Shown here piece after piece: positions 1 through 11,628 of a stretch of 64,000 nt of DNA. Position numbers and translations under genes: made by a program. How positions within the stretch are numbered: the stretch's first letter is position 1; each line of letters starts with the position of its first letter. The notes under the pieces are model-generated. The model ran no database searches, had not been told where the DNA came from, and saw nothing but the letters and a program-made list of their open reading frames with translations. The stretch lies in the NCBI GenBank assembly GCA_949987565.1, contig OX465111.1:10683202-10747201 (forward strand), written 5' to 3'. The DNA is from Luidia sarsii (lineage: Eukaryota > Echinodermata > Asteroidea > Paxillosida > Luidiidae).

Positions 1-2129
1 TTGTATTACTGAGTCACATTAATTCTACACCGAAAGAGAAATGTTCCAACCAAGACAGTAGTATGTACTCATGTGAACAGTTTTTATAAATTTAATAGTA
101 CTGCAATAGAACATTTTGTTTTGTCATGAATTCATTGGACAGATGTATATATAACTTGGTATAATTACGAACTGATGAAAAAAATTGGAATAACAAGAAA
201 ATGTCATACAAAATGTAACGCCCCATTAATTGTGGTAACAGGGATAAAAACTTGTGGGTTTTAATATGTTGTAGATAAAATACTAATTGTAACTAACGAC
301 ACGTTCTGCACAAGATTCTCCAAAATACGGAAGTCCGTGTATTGTGCCCAAATTGTAGTCAATTTTCATTTTTACTGAGAAATTCTTACCCGTGGAGAAT
401 TTGTAAATTATAACAAGCAATGAAATAGGATTTATAGACGACAGAATGTAGTCCCTTATACTCAGTACAAATGCTTGTTCTTATTACAGTACAGCTCAGC
501 GATACTACATTTAGGTATATATTTTTTAGAAAGCTTGTGGCTATAACTTGTTAATGCGACAACTATCTCTGAGGTAGAGGAAACAATTTAAATGACTGTT
601 ATATAAATGGTTTTGGAGTGATTGTTTTATTTTATATTGCTATCTGTAAACTGCTTCTGTCGTCTGGTTTTATTTTTATCTTTTCAGAATCTGACATTGT
701 ATTAAGTTTAATTAATTTGTTTGCTTTAATTAAGTTTCAAAAAAAGTTTAAAGCGGAATATTGATCAAACCTGGTTTGCACAGAACGTTTCAGGATACGG
801 GTCAAATGGACCTTCTGGCTAGTGAAAAATTTGTGAGCAAAAACATCTCACAGAAACTCATTTGCAATTGTAGCTAGCAGTATGTACTTAAAGAAGGAAA
901 TATGTTATTGTGTGGCTGCAAAGTCTTTTTTTTTTGTACAGCGCTCTATCTTTGATTTTTTTTGGTCCACTAATAATGCACTTAATGGCATTTATAAACA
1001 TTAAATGTGTGCATATTTCTCCTCAACTCTCACATCACAGTGTCTTCCAGTTGTATTTCACTTGATATTTCGAGAATAAAGTACAGTTAGATATAATGGT
1101 ACGGTTTGTGTTTTTTTCCTGAAATTCCGTTTTTTGGGTGACAGATCGCTGGTGCCAATCAGAAAATTGATATTGAAGATGGCCGCCAAAATCTTAATTT
1201 TTTATCATGGCAGCAAAAAACCAACATAATTATGGATTCATGTTTGGTAGGCCTAATAATGTGAATCCAATTAAGAGGTTTTCATCCTAATCAGTCATCC
1301 CACTGGCCTGCAGATGTCTCAATGTTGACCTCCATTTTTGTTCAGTACTTCAGTACAGTGTTCTGTGCAATGCAAATGTTCATGCTTAAACAGTCATTTG
1401 AAAGCATCAATTAATTCATTATGCTGAATGACTGTACGTCAGTCACTGATGAATTTTGAAAGTAGGCTTTGGAGCCATGTCTTTGGTTCTCAATTCTAGC
1501 GGATAATTGATCAAACCTGGCTAGCTTGGAGAGGTCCTGCCAGGAACTCGCCAGGAACTCTCAGTTTTAGAGATTTGTTTGTTGGTATTGTCACTGCAGC
1601 AGGCTGTGCAGTGAGAGTTTGAATATAACTTATATTTAGTCAAATTTATGAAGACCCGTTTTTTGCGTAATCTTTAAATAGCAACGTGCATAATATTTAT
1701 ATTCCTCATTTTGATAATAAGTTTAGTTGATGTCATCACTCATTTCATATGTATGTAATTTCCTAGTATTTCCCTTAGTTCTTCTCCTGTAAAGCCTAGT
1801 CCACAAGTAGCCATATTGTAAACTCAGTTCAGTGCAGTGCACAACCCACAAATTGTCAAGATACATGTATTCTCCTTCAACGTTCACCATGTAGTGTTAG
1901 AGACCCTAAGAGACCCCAATTTGATGGTTACCTCGATCACATGAATGTTACCACCCAAGTCAAGTGACTCAGTTTTCTTCATAATTTCTGTGGTACATCA
2001 TTGGTTGTGAATCAACATCCTTTGGAAGTCGCATCTTTTGGGTGCAGTCTAGTCCTGTTTGAAACTCCTCTGGGCACAAGTGCGCCCCGAGGCAGCTACA
2101 AGTATTATATTTTATCAAATGCTTTTACA
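1..2129. other. AT-rich sequence without recognisable gene
   Basis: No exon-like open frame or known protein was found. An AATAAA at about 1075 could be a polyadenylation signal for a plus-strand gene lying left of the window, which cannot be tested here. Confidence 0.5.
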
Positions 2130-2372
2130 ACAATTGGTTTGCATAATGGTTGAAAGTGGGGGCGTGATCCCTGGAAATGCGGCAGTTAATGGTTGAATTG
2201 CTTGACTGACGCCCCACCCCGGCAAAGACTAGTTGACTAGTGCATGTATTAGGAAGGCCAACATCTCAGGGCTGGATAGCTCAGATGGTAAGAGCGCTTG
2301 TACGCAAAACCAGAGGTATGGGGTAAGTGAAGTCCCCAATCCAGTCAAAGTTTTCTTTGCCATTTTTTCATT
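2130..2372 (+). mobile_element. tRNA-derived SINE, copy 1
   Basis: A body segment (GTTAATGGTTGAATTGCTT then CGGCAAAGACTAGTTGACTA) is followed by a tRNA-like part (GGCTGGATAGCTCAGATGG) and the tail AGTCAAAGTTTTCTTTGCC. The box B region is degraded in this copy. Same family as the copies near 10.8, 29.1, 35.4, 43.6, 54.5 and 63.7 kb. Confidence 0.75.
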
Positions 2373-4080
2373 TTCTTTGCCATTTTTTTCAATTTGTTCA
2401 TAAGTTTCCAATAAATTTTTCTTTTAAGGTGTGGGTATCGTACACCTGAATTTCCACCTTCTTAACCTGCTTCTTTCGACGTTTTTATACAACGCGCACC
2501 TTTGTCGTACGACACGAACACAGATCACCATTAGAGAGTTTTTACACGCGAACGGAAGCGCGTACGCATCAGGCCTACGTTCAGCTATCCGCACCCGTTA
2601 GACGCCGTTGGGCCGTTGCGCAATCCCGGCGTATTGGAGGCACTGTTCTCAATCCCAACGCTGTTAATCAATATAAAATGAAGTATATTTCCGACACCAT
2701 GCACCCACGTTTTTGATACTCAACATTGAGACAATTTTGTATTTCGAAGTCTTTTAAACTCACAAAATGACCCGCATTGGCCCTATATGCAGCGTTTACT
2801 AATTTCTGAATAATTTCTGAATAAAACCATAGGGCAGTAAATATGAAAAACTAAACCTAAAGTCGATTTAGGCCTACTAGAAATTCGAATCTTTCTACGC
2901 GTTTCTTCCTGATGTACAGCGAGCCAGATATCTGTGTCGTCCACACGTTTAGCGGCTGTATGACGTCATAATCGATGACGTATCCATTGCAGTAACCGTA
3001 TCCGTTCGCTTGCGAAATCGTCTTTTCGTCTTTTTTTCAAAACAACGAGGTAATTAATACTAGCCGTCTATTGACGGCAGCCATTGAAACCCATTCGTTG
3101 AGATCCGAGCGCACGTGCCATGGAAATTGGAGACGGCTATTTTCCAGTCGGGTAGGCTGTTGATATGAAACAGATGCGTGTCAGTGGTGATTTCAAATTC
3201 ATTATTACATTAAAACGGGAAATTACCCGAGTATGACGCTCGAAAGTCTTGCAAATTTATCTTCGACAATACCATTTATTTCCTCCCGGGAAATCTATAG
3301 CACCCTGTATAGCCTAATATCTCTGCCCGTTGAGAGTATTCAAATGATTTACTCTGTCGCAAAACCATCTCGGTGAAGTGCTCTTCGGATGTTGTTGACG
3401 ACATGTAGCAACGCCTGATGTACGTCACCTGAAGGCCTGACGTAAGTAATGCTACATTATATAGCACGCAGAACATTTTATTTGTAGGGAAAATTAATCA
3501 GACTGTGCATTAGGCCTATACAGTACAAAATGGCACGTGTGTATTCACGGATAAAGTTCACTCACCCATGCACACGTACCAACTAACGAATGTGATGTGC
3601 GCCCATGTAATTTGATTGCTGGCGCTTTCGGCATGAAGCCAACTTGGCGTCGTACACAAAGATGATAATTATGCAGAATCAGTATCTGTTTTTAACAGGA
3701 TAATTGTCGGGGCAGCTACTTACTTGTCTGGGAAGGGGGCTGTGACGGGCCTGGTTACGCCATAAACTAATCTTTCGTGAAATCTGCGATACCAGGAGGC
3801 GTTTTTTTCGCATTATTAATCCACTTCGAAAGGAAAGAAAACTGGAAACGTGGCTCGCATTCACACAAACTCTTTAATGAAATCCTTTCAAATTCTACTT
3901 CACACAATCGCCAGAAACCTTTCTGTTCTAAACCAGTTGAATTGTGCTTAATCAAACAATAGGCCAACTGTTGAATAGTATGTACATTAAAAGGAAATTC
4001 GTTTGGCTCGAATTCAAAATGGGTGTCGAAAGTTGAAACAAGCTATAGGTAAAAGTAGTACCACACTATTTTGGGCCAAA
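2373..4080. other. Intergenic, no supported gene
   Basis: Only short, unconvincing open frames. A CRE-like TGACGTCA occurs near 2961 next to a second TGACG, which may be regulatory; no adjacent gene start was found. Confidence 0.4.
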
Positions 4081-4084
4081 TTGT

Positions 4085-4140
4085 AGTTTATGGCCTAACG
4101 TTTCGATCCTAGCAGAAACTTCATCAGAGGCTGGTGGGTC
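4085..4140 (-). mobile_element. Penelope-like terminal fragment with hammerhead-like core
   Basis: On the minus strand CTGATGA (4121-4127), a 15-nt spacer and CGAAAC (4100-4105) match the two conserved halves of a hammerhead ribozyme core. The surrounding bases match the repeat that ends the Penelope-like copy at 36.6 kb. Other copies in this window keep CGAAAC but have TTTGAGAAAGG in place of CTGATGA. Confidence 0.55.
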
Positions 4141-4283
4141 CAACGGGTTGGTAAGCAGTTAGCAACTAATTTACAAAAAAAAAATCACACTCTTTTTTGG
4201 TACAATCATTCGCTTGATTGTGTGGTGTTGCTTTTAATCAGAGGTTTGGTTTTGACCTGGCAGCATAACGGTTGAATTGCCTA

Positions 4284-5244
4284 CTAGGTTGGACGTGCGA
4301 AGGATGTACGCAGGGGTTTGGCCGAGTGGAGGGAGCGACGGCGCCGAGACTTGGCATCGTGGCTGGTCGCGTCTTGGGCCAGACGCTTGAGAGAAGCGCC
4401 CATGTGACCGCGCTTCATTCCCTTGCGATGGTCGGAGTGCTTGAAGCCCAATCGCTTCATGGTGCTGGCTACCTCCTCGCTGTGGCTCTTGGGTTGCTCT
4501 TCNNNNNNNNNNNNNNNNNNNNNNNNNNNNNNNNNNNNNNNNNNNNNNNNNNNNNNNNNNNNNNNNNNNNNNNNNNNNNNNNNNNNNNNNNNNNNNNNNN
4601 NNNNNNNNNNNNNNNNNNNNNNNNNNNNNNNNNNNNNNNNNNNNNNNNNNNNNNNNNNNNNNNNNNNNNNNNNNNNNNNNNNNNNNNNNNNNNNNNNNNN
4701 NNCATAAAACGAACATGATTCATTCAGTGGTCATGGTGTTGGCAACCTTATCACTATGCCCTGCAAGAACAAGCACCTGACTAGCCGTGCCGTTCACCCA
4801 CACTTTATGGACCGGGCATCGTACTAGCTGTCAAATCCGTAGGTCACCATCTCCTAGCTAGGCATTAACACTATATTCTAAGACCATTCATTTCTATGGT
4901 TGGGCCCCTCAACTTTTCTTCGTTATCATCCCACATCACACGTCTTGTTGTTCATGCACGCTACCAACTGATATAGTTTTTGTTAACTATGATAAACAAG
5001 TATTTTACATTCCAGTCGCCCAAGCTTGGGTGCTCACATGCTCTTAACCACCGGTGCCACGATCCCAAAAAGCAGACTGCGTCAGAAGTCCAGCAAGCTA
5101 CCTTGGTTGGTAGATTTTACAATGACAACATCGCCCTCAGCCTTTCCTTTTGAGGGATCAGACTAGATTACGTACCTGTGGGGTTTCGGCCAAAGACACG
5201 GCCACGACAGCTCCAAGGCTGATCAGCAACAGCAGAAAACGCAT
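4284..5244 (-). CDS. Secreted basic peptide precursor, interrupted by assembly gap
   Basis: The first exon, 5176-5244, encodes 23 residues (MRFLLLLISLGAVVAVSLAE followed by TPQ), a clear signal peptide, ending in a gtacg donor. The last visible exon starts inside the N run (after 4503) and ends with TAG at 4284-4286: 72 residues, no Cys, rich in Lys, Arg and His. It has dibasic or polybasic sites (MKR twice, LKR, RRRR), which fits either a neuropeptide/hormone precursor cut by convertases or a cationic host-defence peptide. I do not recognise the family. Three frames are open in this GC-rich stretch; I chose this one because its third codon positions are strongly G/C (aag, agc, cac, gag, gcc) and it matches the signal exon's strand. 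The exon count under the gap is unknown. Confidence 0.6.
4503..4702. other. Assembly gap (200 N)
   Basis: An unbroken run of 200 N. It hides the upstream part of the last visible exon of the secreted precursor and possibly a further exon. Confidence 1.
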
Positions 5245-5824
5245 CTTGACGGAAAACGTCTAATTTCCCAGCAGACAGAATAGAGTAGGAGGTATCTTTA
5301 TCTGGAAACGACGGCAGGTCTCCGCAGCAGTGCCGTTCGTCATTCCCATTGATTTTTATTTCCCTGTGCAGGGCTGTGAAGGCCCCCATATCGACGTCCC
5401 ACCTATTGATGTATTGTTGGGACAAATACGGACCTTAACAACAACGAACTAACTGCCAGCGTTGGCAGGGGAGGTCTCTATTGAGGAGTATGGTAATGTG
5501 GTTAGTTGTTCAATAGTTGGTGACGCACTACGGTTTCAGTCCTTGCAGTCAGGAAGCGATCTATTGTTCAGGTTCACCCGTATTAGCCATGTACCCGCGG
5601 AAAGACCACTCGGGAAAACCCATTCAATCAAAGGCACAAAAGTTCTCAAAGTAAAGTTCATAATAATTATTATTGTGGTACAGAACAGTACACTAACTGC
5701 GGCACTGCGCACATCTGAACGTGCACAGGCTTACATAACAATATTTTCTCAATTAATCAATCTATTGTAAGACCCAAATCATTATTGTTGCACACTAGAG
5801 AGTAAAATTATCAAAATATACAAG

Positions 5825-5895
5825 TCTTCAACATTTAGAGGGCCTGACATTTCGACCTAAGTTTGTAAAAATGACCTTTTTCTCAAAGGTGTTTG
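5825..5895. repeat. Decayed Penelope-like terminal repeat
   Basis: It contains GAGGGCCTGACATTTCGA and TCTCAAAGG, degenerate versions of the terminal repeat shared across the window. Confidence 0.5.
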
Positions 5896-7315
5896 GTATG
5901 AAATAATTAATTCACAGCCAAAGCAGTGGCCTGCTTTGGGCCTTGTGGATGTTGATTATTTGTTTTTTCTAAAAACAAAAATATATTATGCACCAAAATA
6001 GTTCCCAAAGACATCCTGTCTACAGCCATAAATCTACGTGGCATCCTTTGTCACAAACATCTTCCCTTTGGCTACATTTTGGTTTGGAGTTTGACCCTTT
6101 CCCCTCCAGTCTCCAATAACTTCAATGGTTTTGCCATTATATCCACTAAGCATTATTTCCTAATACATTTCCTAATGCTTAAATTTAGAGTAAGCTGAAC
6201 ACCTTTTATTTGTGGCATGGAAGGAGATAACAGGACCGACATATGACGCTCAACCACCGTCTTTGAGCTATGCTGGCTAATTTGCACATGCGCACTATAA
6301 TTATAGCTTAACCACGGTGGTTAAGTGTTATACGTCGTGACGCATATAATGCCTCCACGAAGGCTTGTATACTTGTAGGTTGGTCTTGGTATCAGTGACC
6401 TATCTTTGTAATACCGTCAACCCGCACCGAGCGACTGATGTACAACCCATACTCCTACCCTACAGATTATACAGCGTTTAATTTATATCATTCATCTCTT
6501 TAATTGCTACTGTTAGTTTCTAATGTAATAATTATAGTTAACGTGTATTGAATGACTATGGTCTATACCGATGCTCGATGTTTTTGGATACATCATCATA
6601 ATGTGGCCACGGCCCAACGCGTTGCATTCATGCAACTACATGTATTTGTCGGTATGATTTGGTAACTTCCTCTGTTACATATCGTGTCAAGATTTCCTGC
6701 TCTTGCAAGATGAAACTGTATGATTCTGAGCCTGTACGAGCTCCATTTTACATGCTCTATCTACATGTAGTACATTGTAATGTAATATTATAGCAGCCTC
6801 TTCTCTAACTTTCATGTTCATAGAGTAAAACAAAAGTGCTGCAAACTGCCTGATTATAATTGCTGCGGAATGGTTTGCTCGGTTTGTAGGGACTAGGGAT
6901 CACCATAGTCAGGGCAAAACCTCTTTGAATTACATTCTCCTCGACGCAAACATCATGTTATATCTATGACCATAGTTTCGGTTGGATCCCAGACAGGACA
7001 AGACTAAGCCCTGATACGACCGACTAGTGGGTCATGAAAAGTACCTGAGGCTCAGGTGAGCTGGAGGGCTATGCCTTCGCCCAAACTTTGGCAGAACTCC
7101 TTATAGCTGACTTGTGCGGCGCCTACCTGTCTCCTATCTGCCGCCTACCTGCACCTTCCATCGAGTTCTTGCTTGGATAGAAACGTCGGTCACTCTGTGA
7201 CTCGGGTAAGGAATTGATTTCAAGAATATGCATCCAAATTTGTGAGATTCCAGAAGTGCCGCAGTCGTTTTAACTTATCGACACTACCTAGAGTATTGTG
7301 CATGGTACTGTGGTA
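5896..7315. other. Intergenic, no supported gene
   Basis: No exon-like frame or strong repeat was seen. A short imperfect inverted repeat with AACCACCG/CGGTGGTT cores lies around 6250-6330. Confidence 0.4.
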
Positions 7316-7879
7316 GTCCAAGTAACTTGGGCCCGACAAGTCACCCTTTTTTAATTTAGAATTTGGAGGGTCGGGTACCGAAATGAAACAGTATGTCGAA
7401 AACTACTAGAGGCCTCTAAAATGTTTCAACTACCCGACCGAAATCCCCAGATTTACTACCGAAAACACCCGTGAAACCGTCCCAAGCGCCCGTTTTTGAT
7501 TAAGTTAGAATCGCAGATTCCAATACTGGTCATTTTGTTTTACTCACGTTTGAGAAAAAGGGAGAAATTCGGTTGCGTGTGCAGGTCTAAATCAAAGATG
7601 GCCGCCGCATTTTGGCTCATCGGACTGGAGAGACATCTTCTCGATCAACTGAGGGTGAATTTCCCCCCTTTTCCCGAACGTGAATCCAAAACGGGCGCGT
7701 AGGACAGTTTCACGGGTGTTTTTGGCGGTAAATCTGGGGATTTCGGTCGGGTAGTCGAAACTATTTAGAGGCCTAGTTTTCGACATACTGTTTCATTTGG
7801 ACCATACAGGTATACCCGACACTCCAAATTCCAAATTTCGATAAAAAAGAGTGACTTGTCGGGTCCAAGTTACTCGGAC
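7316..7879. mobile_element. MITE with TA duplication, long form (TIR GTCCGAGTAACTTGGACCC family)
   Basis: A fold-back of 564 bases flanked by TA on both sides. Long imperfect inverted arms (about 180 bases: CCCGACAAGTCAC, TACCCGACCGAAATCCCC and more) surround a centre containing AAGATGGCCGCC and TCTCGATCAACTGAGGGT. TA target sites suggest mobilisation by a Tc1/mariner-type transposase (inference). Confidence 0.85.
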
Positions 7880-7881
7880 TA

Positions 7882-9548
7882 GAAGAGGGTGGGGAGGTTA
7901 TAGTCTTGGAGATTATAGTAATGGTTGAATGCTTCTGCCGGCGCTCCCATTCACAGCAAACAAAGTTGGCGCCATTGATTAATTTAAAGAATGCAATGTC
8001 AGTTCTAAGGAAGGGTACCCCGGCCAACTAGGTCAAAGAATCGCTTGCATGCTTTGTCAAACTCAATGTCTACACACAATATCACAAAATAAGTTTGTAG
8101 CCCGTCAGTCATTTCATGAGAATAACCATGGAAACGAAATAAAAATGCAATTTTTTTTTTGTCTGACAGAGCGGCAGGCCTATTTGTAACAAGGAACTCT
8201 TTGATCAATTCAATAAATTTCCTCTTTTCTCGAAAACGGCATATTTTCGAGTGATAAAATTTAACGGAATGTCTGATATACACATGTAGTGATACAGTGA
8301 TAAGCCTCACCATTGCAAACTTTCTGATGAATAAGTAATTTCTAAAATTTGACATGTCCGGAAATTGGGCACTTTGCTCTAAGTCTAACTTGTTCAATCA
8401 TAACCAACTGTAAAATCAGCTGAACTTTTAATCCTTGAAAAAAAAAAGACAATACAAAACAAAGAACCACAAGAGATTGAAATACTTTCATAAGCGGCAT
8501 GGACTATTAATTCATAAAAATGAATTGATTCCCGGAGAAAACTGCAGATATGTATTCAAAAATCAAGCTTCTATAAGGGATTTATGGAAATAAGCTGCAC
8601 AGAATTGCTCAATAAACTACAATACCAGCCATTGCAGAACAAAATGTAAACATTCAAGTTCTTCAATGATAAAAGGAATCATTAATATTACATTAGTAAT
8701 TTATATACATTTATCATCATAAATCTAATATGATTGTCTTTGTAAGATATCCGGTAGATGTAATGCAGAGAAACAGCATTGCGGGGAAAATTTTTGAAAA
8801 CACAAAGGTATAATAATCATCTATACATTATAGATACACTTGGAATGTGAGAAATAAACAGTGTATTAAGCATAGGCTTGTAAACTTAGTTCACACTTTG
8901 AAAATGGGTCTGACATTAACCACAAGCAATTTAAAACCATGAGAAGAAAATAAATTAGAAAATAAAATAGGATATTAAATACATAATTCATTATGTACTT
9001 TGAGCAAGTAAGGTGCAGATTTTGATACAGAACATGGCTTAAAAGTGCTGAACTTTTCAAGTTTAACCATACAGGCAGTAGATTCACTCTGCATAACAAT
9101 AATTAGCATTCATTAACAATTTCTGCAGGAATAACTCTCAATTGTTCAAGCATATAGCCAAGCGATGACTTATTGATATCTTTGTCATATTTCATACAAG
9201 GTTTGTGAAAGGCACAAGGGTGAAAGATAAAGTACAATCTTACAAAAATAGCTAAGCGCAAAAATTCTCAGTTCTGGGTATTTCACACACAATATAATAT
9301 TTACACTTTGATTGAGTATGTACACCCTCATGAATAAACATTGTGGCATTTAAGAACCATAACTGTGATCAGCCATAGGATTGGCTGTTTAGATATACTA
9401 TGACAATTTAACACCCAATAGTCTCATTGTACTTCCCATATCAAGTTCATATAGGATGCATAGATAAAGACAGGCATAGTACATTGTATTCAAATAGGTG
9501 ATAATCCTGTGTATGAGCTTTTTGAAACAACTGCTTGAGCACTGAATA
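7882..9548. other. AT-rich intergenic, no supported gene
   Basis: Only short spurious open frames. No confident RNA gene or repeat was identified. Confidence 0.4.
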
Positions 9549-9550
9549 CT

Positions 9551-9951
9551 TGACAAATTGACCAATCACGACGTGCGATTGAAGGTCCAACAAATTGCCG
9601 CCATTTTGTCCGACATAATGTTTTAAATGCTGTATTTCTTACTACACGCTTTTCGTTGTGTTTACTTTTGTTTCATATGTACCGTATCAGGCAATTCCTT
9701 TGCAAACCCTAGTTTTATCCTTAACCTTGGTCAAGCGGTGTTTATATTTTCATTGTAATTCCGACTCTCGATACCCTGGTAAGAAAGGAAATGTATATTT
9801 CAGAGATGGAGAGAAGTGCTTTCGGTGGTTGCGGATGTGCAGTGGACGCGCACGGCATGTGGGCGATCGTGACACATTGTGTCAGTGTGCATGTGCACGG
9901 TTGCTTGGCCGTTGCTATGGTACAATATAGGCGTTGCCTACTGGATCGGTG
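9551..9951. mobile_element. Truncated copy of a TA-flanked element (TIR CACCGATCCAGTAGG)
   Basis: The right end CCTACTGGATCGGTG is followed by TA; the left inverted end is missing. The interior matches 18640-19080 (ATCACGACGTGCGATT, CAACAAATTGCCGCCATTTT, CTTTTCGTTGTG). It gives the uninterrupted sequence into which a short retro-insert landed in the second copy. Confidence 0.75.
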
Positions 9952-10689
9952 TAATTAGACTTTGCCAGAGTCATCCAATATTTTGTGGTTTCTTGACAGT
10001 ATGGTTTTCGGCTAAAAAAAGTACCACCACACAGTGGAGAAGTGTGTCTTCAAAGCCAAGCCAAAGCCTATCTAAGCCATTGCCAGATGACACATCAGCC
10101 TTTATGTGGAACAGTTTTTTTACCATGTGTACCACATAATGGAGATTGACATTGCAGCAACTACATGTATTTACATTAAATTTCATCACTGGTGTATACA
10201 TAATAACACTAGACAAAACAAAGGCGACCAGTTGGACAACTTTCCCTTGCCTGTGTAGTGCAGTAGTCTAGTCCCCTGTGTTCCAAGGCTTAGAGCTAAG
10301 CTATGGATCGTGGATTGGAGTCCAGTCATAGGAGTCCAGTGCTCTGCACTCTAGGGCAAGATGCTTTATCACAAATGGCCCGTCTCCACCCCAGGACTGA
10401 ATGTGTATATCTGTGTGAGGGTAGTGATGGTTTTATGAACTACTGTACACTTAAAAGGCGGACATTGCTGTGTGCTCCCAAGGGAGTTGGGATGGCTTCT
10501 GGAGGATTCAATGCTCCACAGAACAGGCACAGTAAAACTATGTACCGGTATGAGATGCCTAATGAAGAATCCTCACAGGTTGACGTATTCTCCATTATAA
10601 ATATCCTGATTAATACTGATATAAGGACAGGAACCATGACTTCGCATTCATCATAGATATATTATTCATTGAAAAAAGCTGCCGTAGCC

Positions 10690-10940
10690 AAATTGACAAC
10701 AATTGGTTGTTTGCACCTGAATGAAAGCAGGGGTGTTATCCCTGGAGATATGCGGCAGTTAATGGTTGAATTGCTTCTGACTGGCACCCCCACACCGACA
10801 AAGACTAGTTGACTATAGGGGAAGGCCAGCATCTAAGGGCTGGATAGCTCAGATGGGAGAGCACTGGTACGTTAATCCAGAGGTCTCGGGTTCAAGTCCA
10901 GGGCCAGTCAAAGTTTTCTTTGCCAATTTTTCAATTCATT
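10690..10940 (+). mobile_element. tRNA-derived SINE, copy 2 (best preserved)
   Basis: The tRNA-like part is at about 10837-10909. It has a box A-like TAGCTCAGATGGGAGAGC and a box B-like GGTTCAAGTCC, both RNA polymerase III promoter elements. The body lies upstream and the tail AGTCAAAGTTTTCTTTGCC downstream. A free tRNA gene is unlikely because body and tail recur with it in other copies. Confidence 0.85.
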
Positions 10941-11628
10941 AAAAAAAAACTTTAAAAACCAGCCTCCATTTACAAAGCACTATTACGGACTTTTTTTTGA
11001 TCAACACCCTTTTAATATATCTTTAAAACCTTTACTGCAGGAAAAAGATAAAAAAAATCAGCCTCCATTAACAAAGGAGTAAATGGACTTAGTTTTCAAC
11101 TACTCCTGTTTAATCTCTTTAAAACCTTTACTGCAGGAAATATCAGCCATTGAAATAATGGAATAAATTCACAAATATTTGACATTTCCTCGGCAACAGA
11201 TCACACTGAATGGAAGATTGGAAAACCTGAGATCTCATCCAATTGTTGGAGCCCAAATTAAACTGATCTAATGATCAATATTCTTCAGAACCTGCAAGCA
11301 TGTGACTTTGGGTATTAACCAAATGTCCTTTTTGAAAGAGAAGAAATTGAAAGACATCTGGTATGCAAGTTCTTATGAAAACTGCAATTTATCTCTCAGG
11401 CTACAATGTAAAATCCCCCCTTTATATTGATATTACAATCTCCCCTACAACAAATTATAATCCAGTGATAAAACTCACAAATTGTCACATATCCCCTCAC
11501 AGTAGGTTCTTGAGTAGGAAATTAATAACAGTTGGACGGATACACTGAAACGGATCAGTTAATCATTCCTGTGTGGGAAGTCATACACATCAGCTAGCTC
11601 CTTACTGTTGACACATTAAGGCTCCGGT

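Noticed and set aside
4234..4718. Alternative open frames across the N gap on both strands
   Set aside because: Most of their length is N. In the readable part their codon third positions lack the G/C bias of the chosen minus-strand frame.
10837..10909. Functional tRNA gene
   Set aside because: The cloverleaf-like part is always embedded in the same body and tail in seven copies, so it is a SINE.
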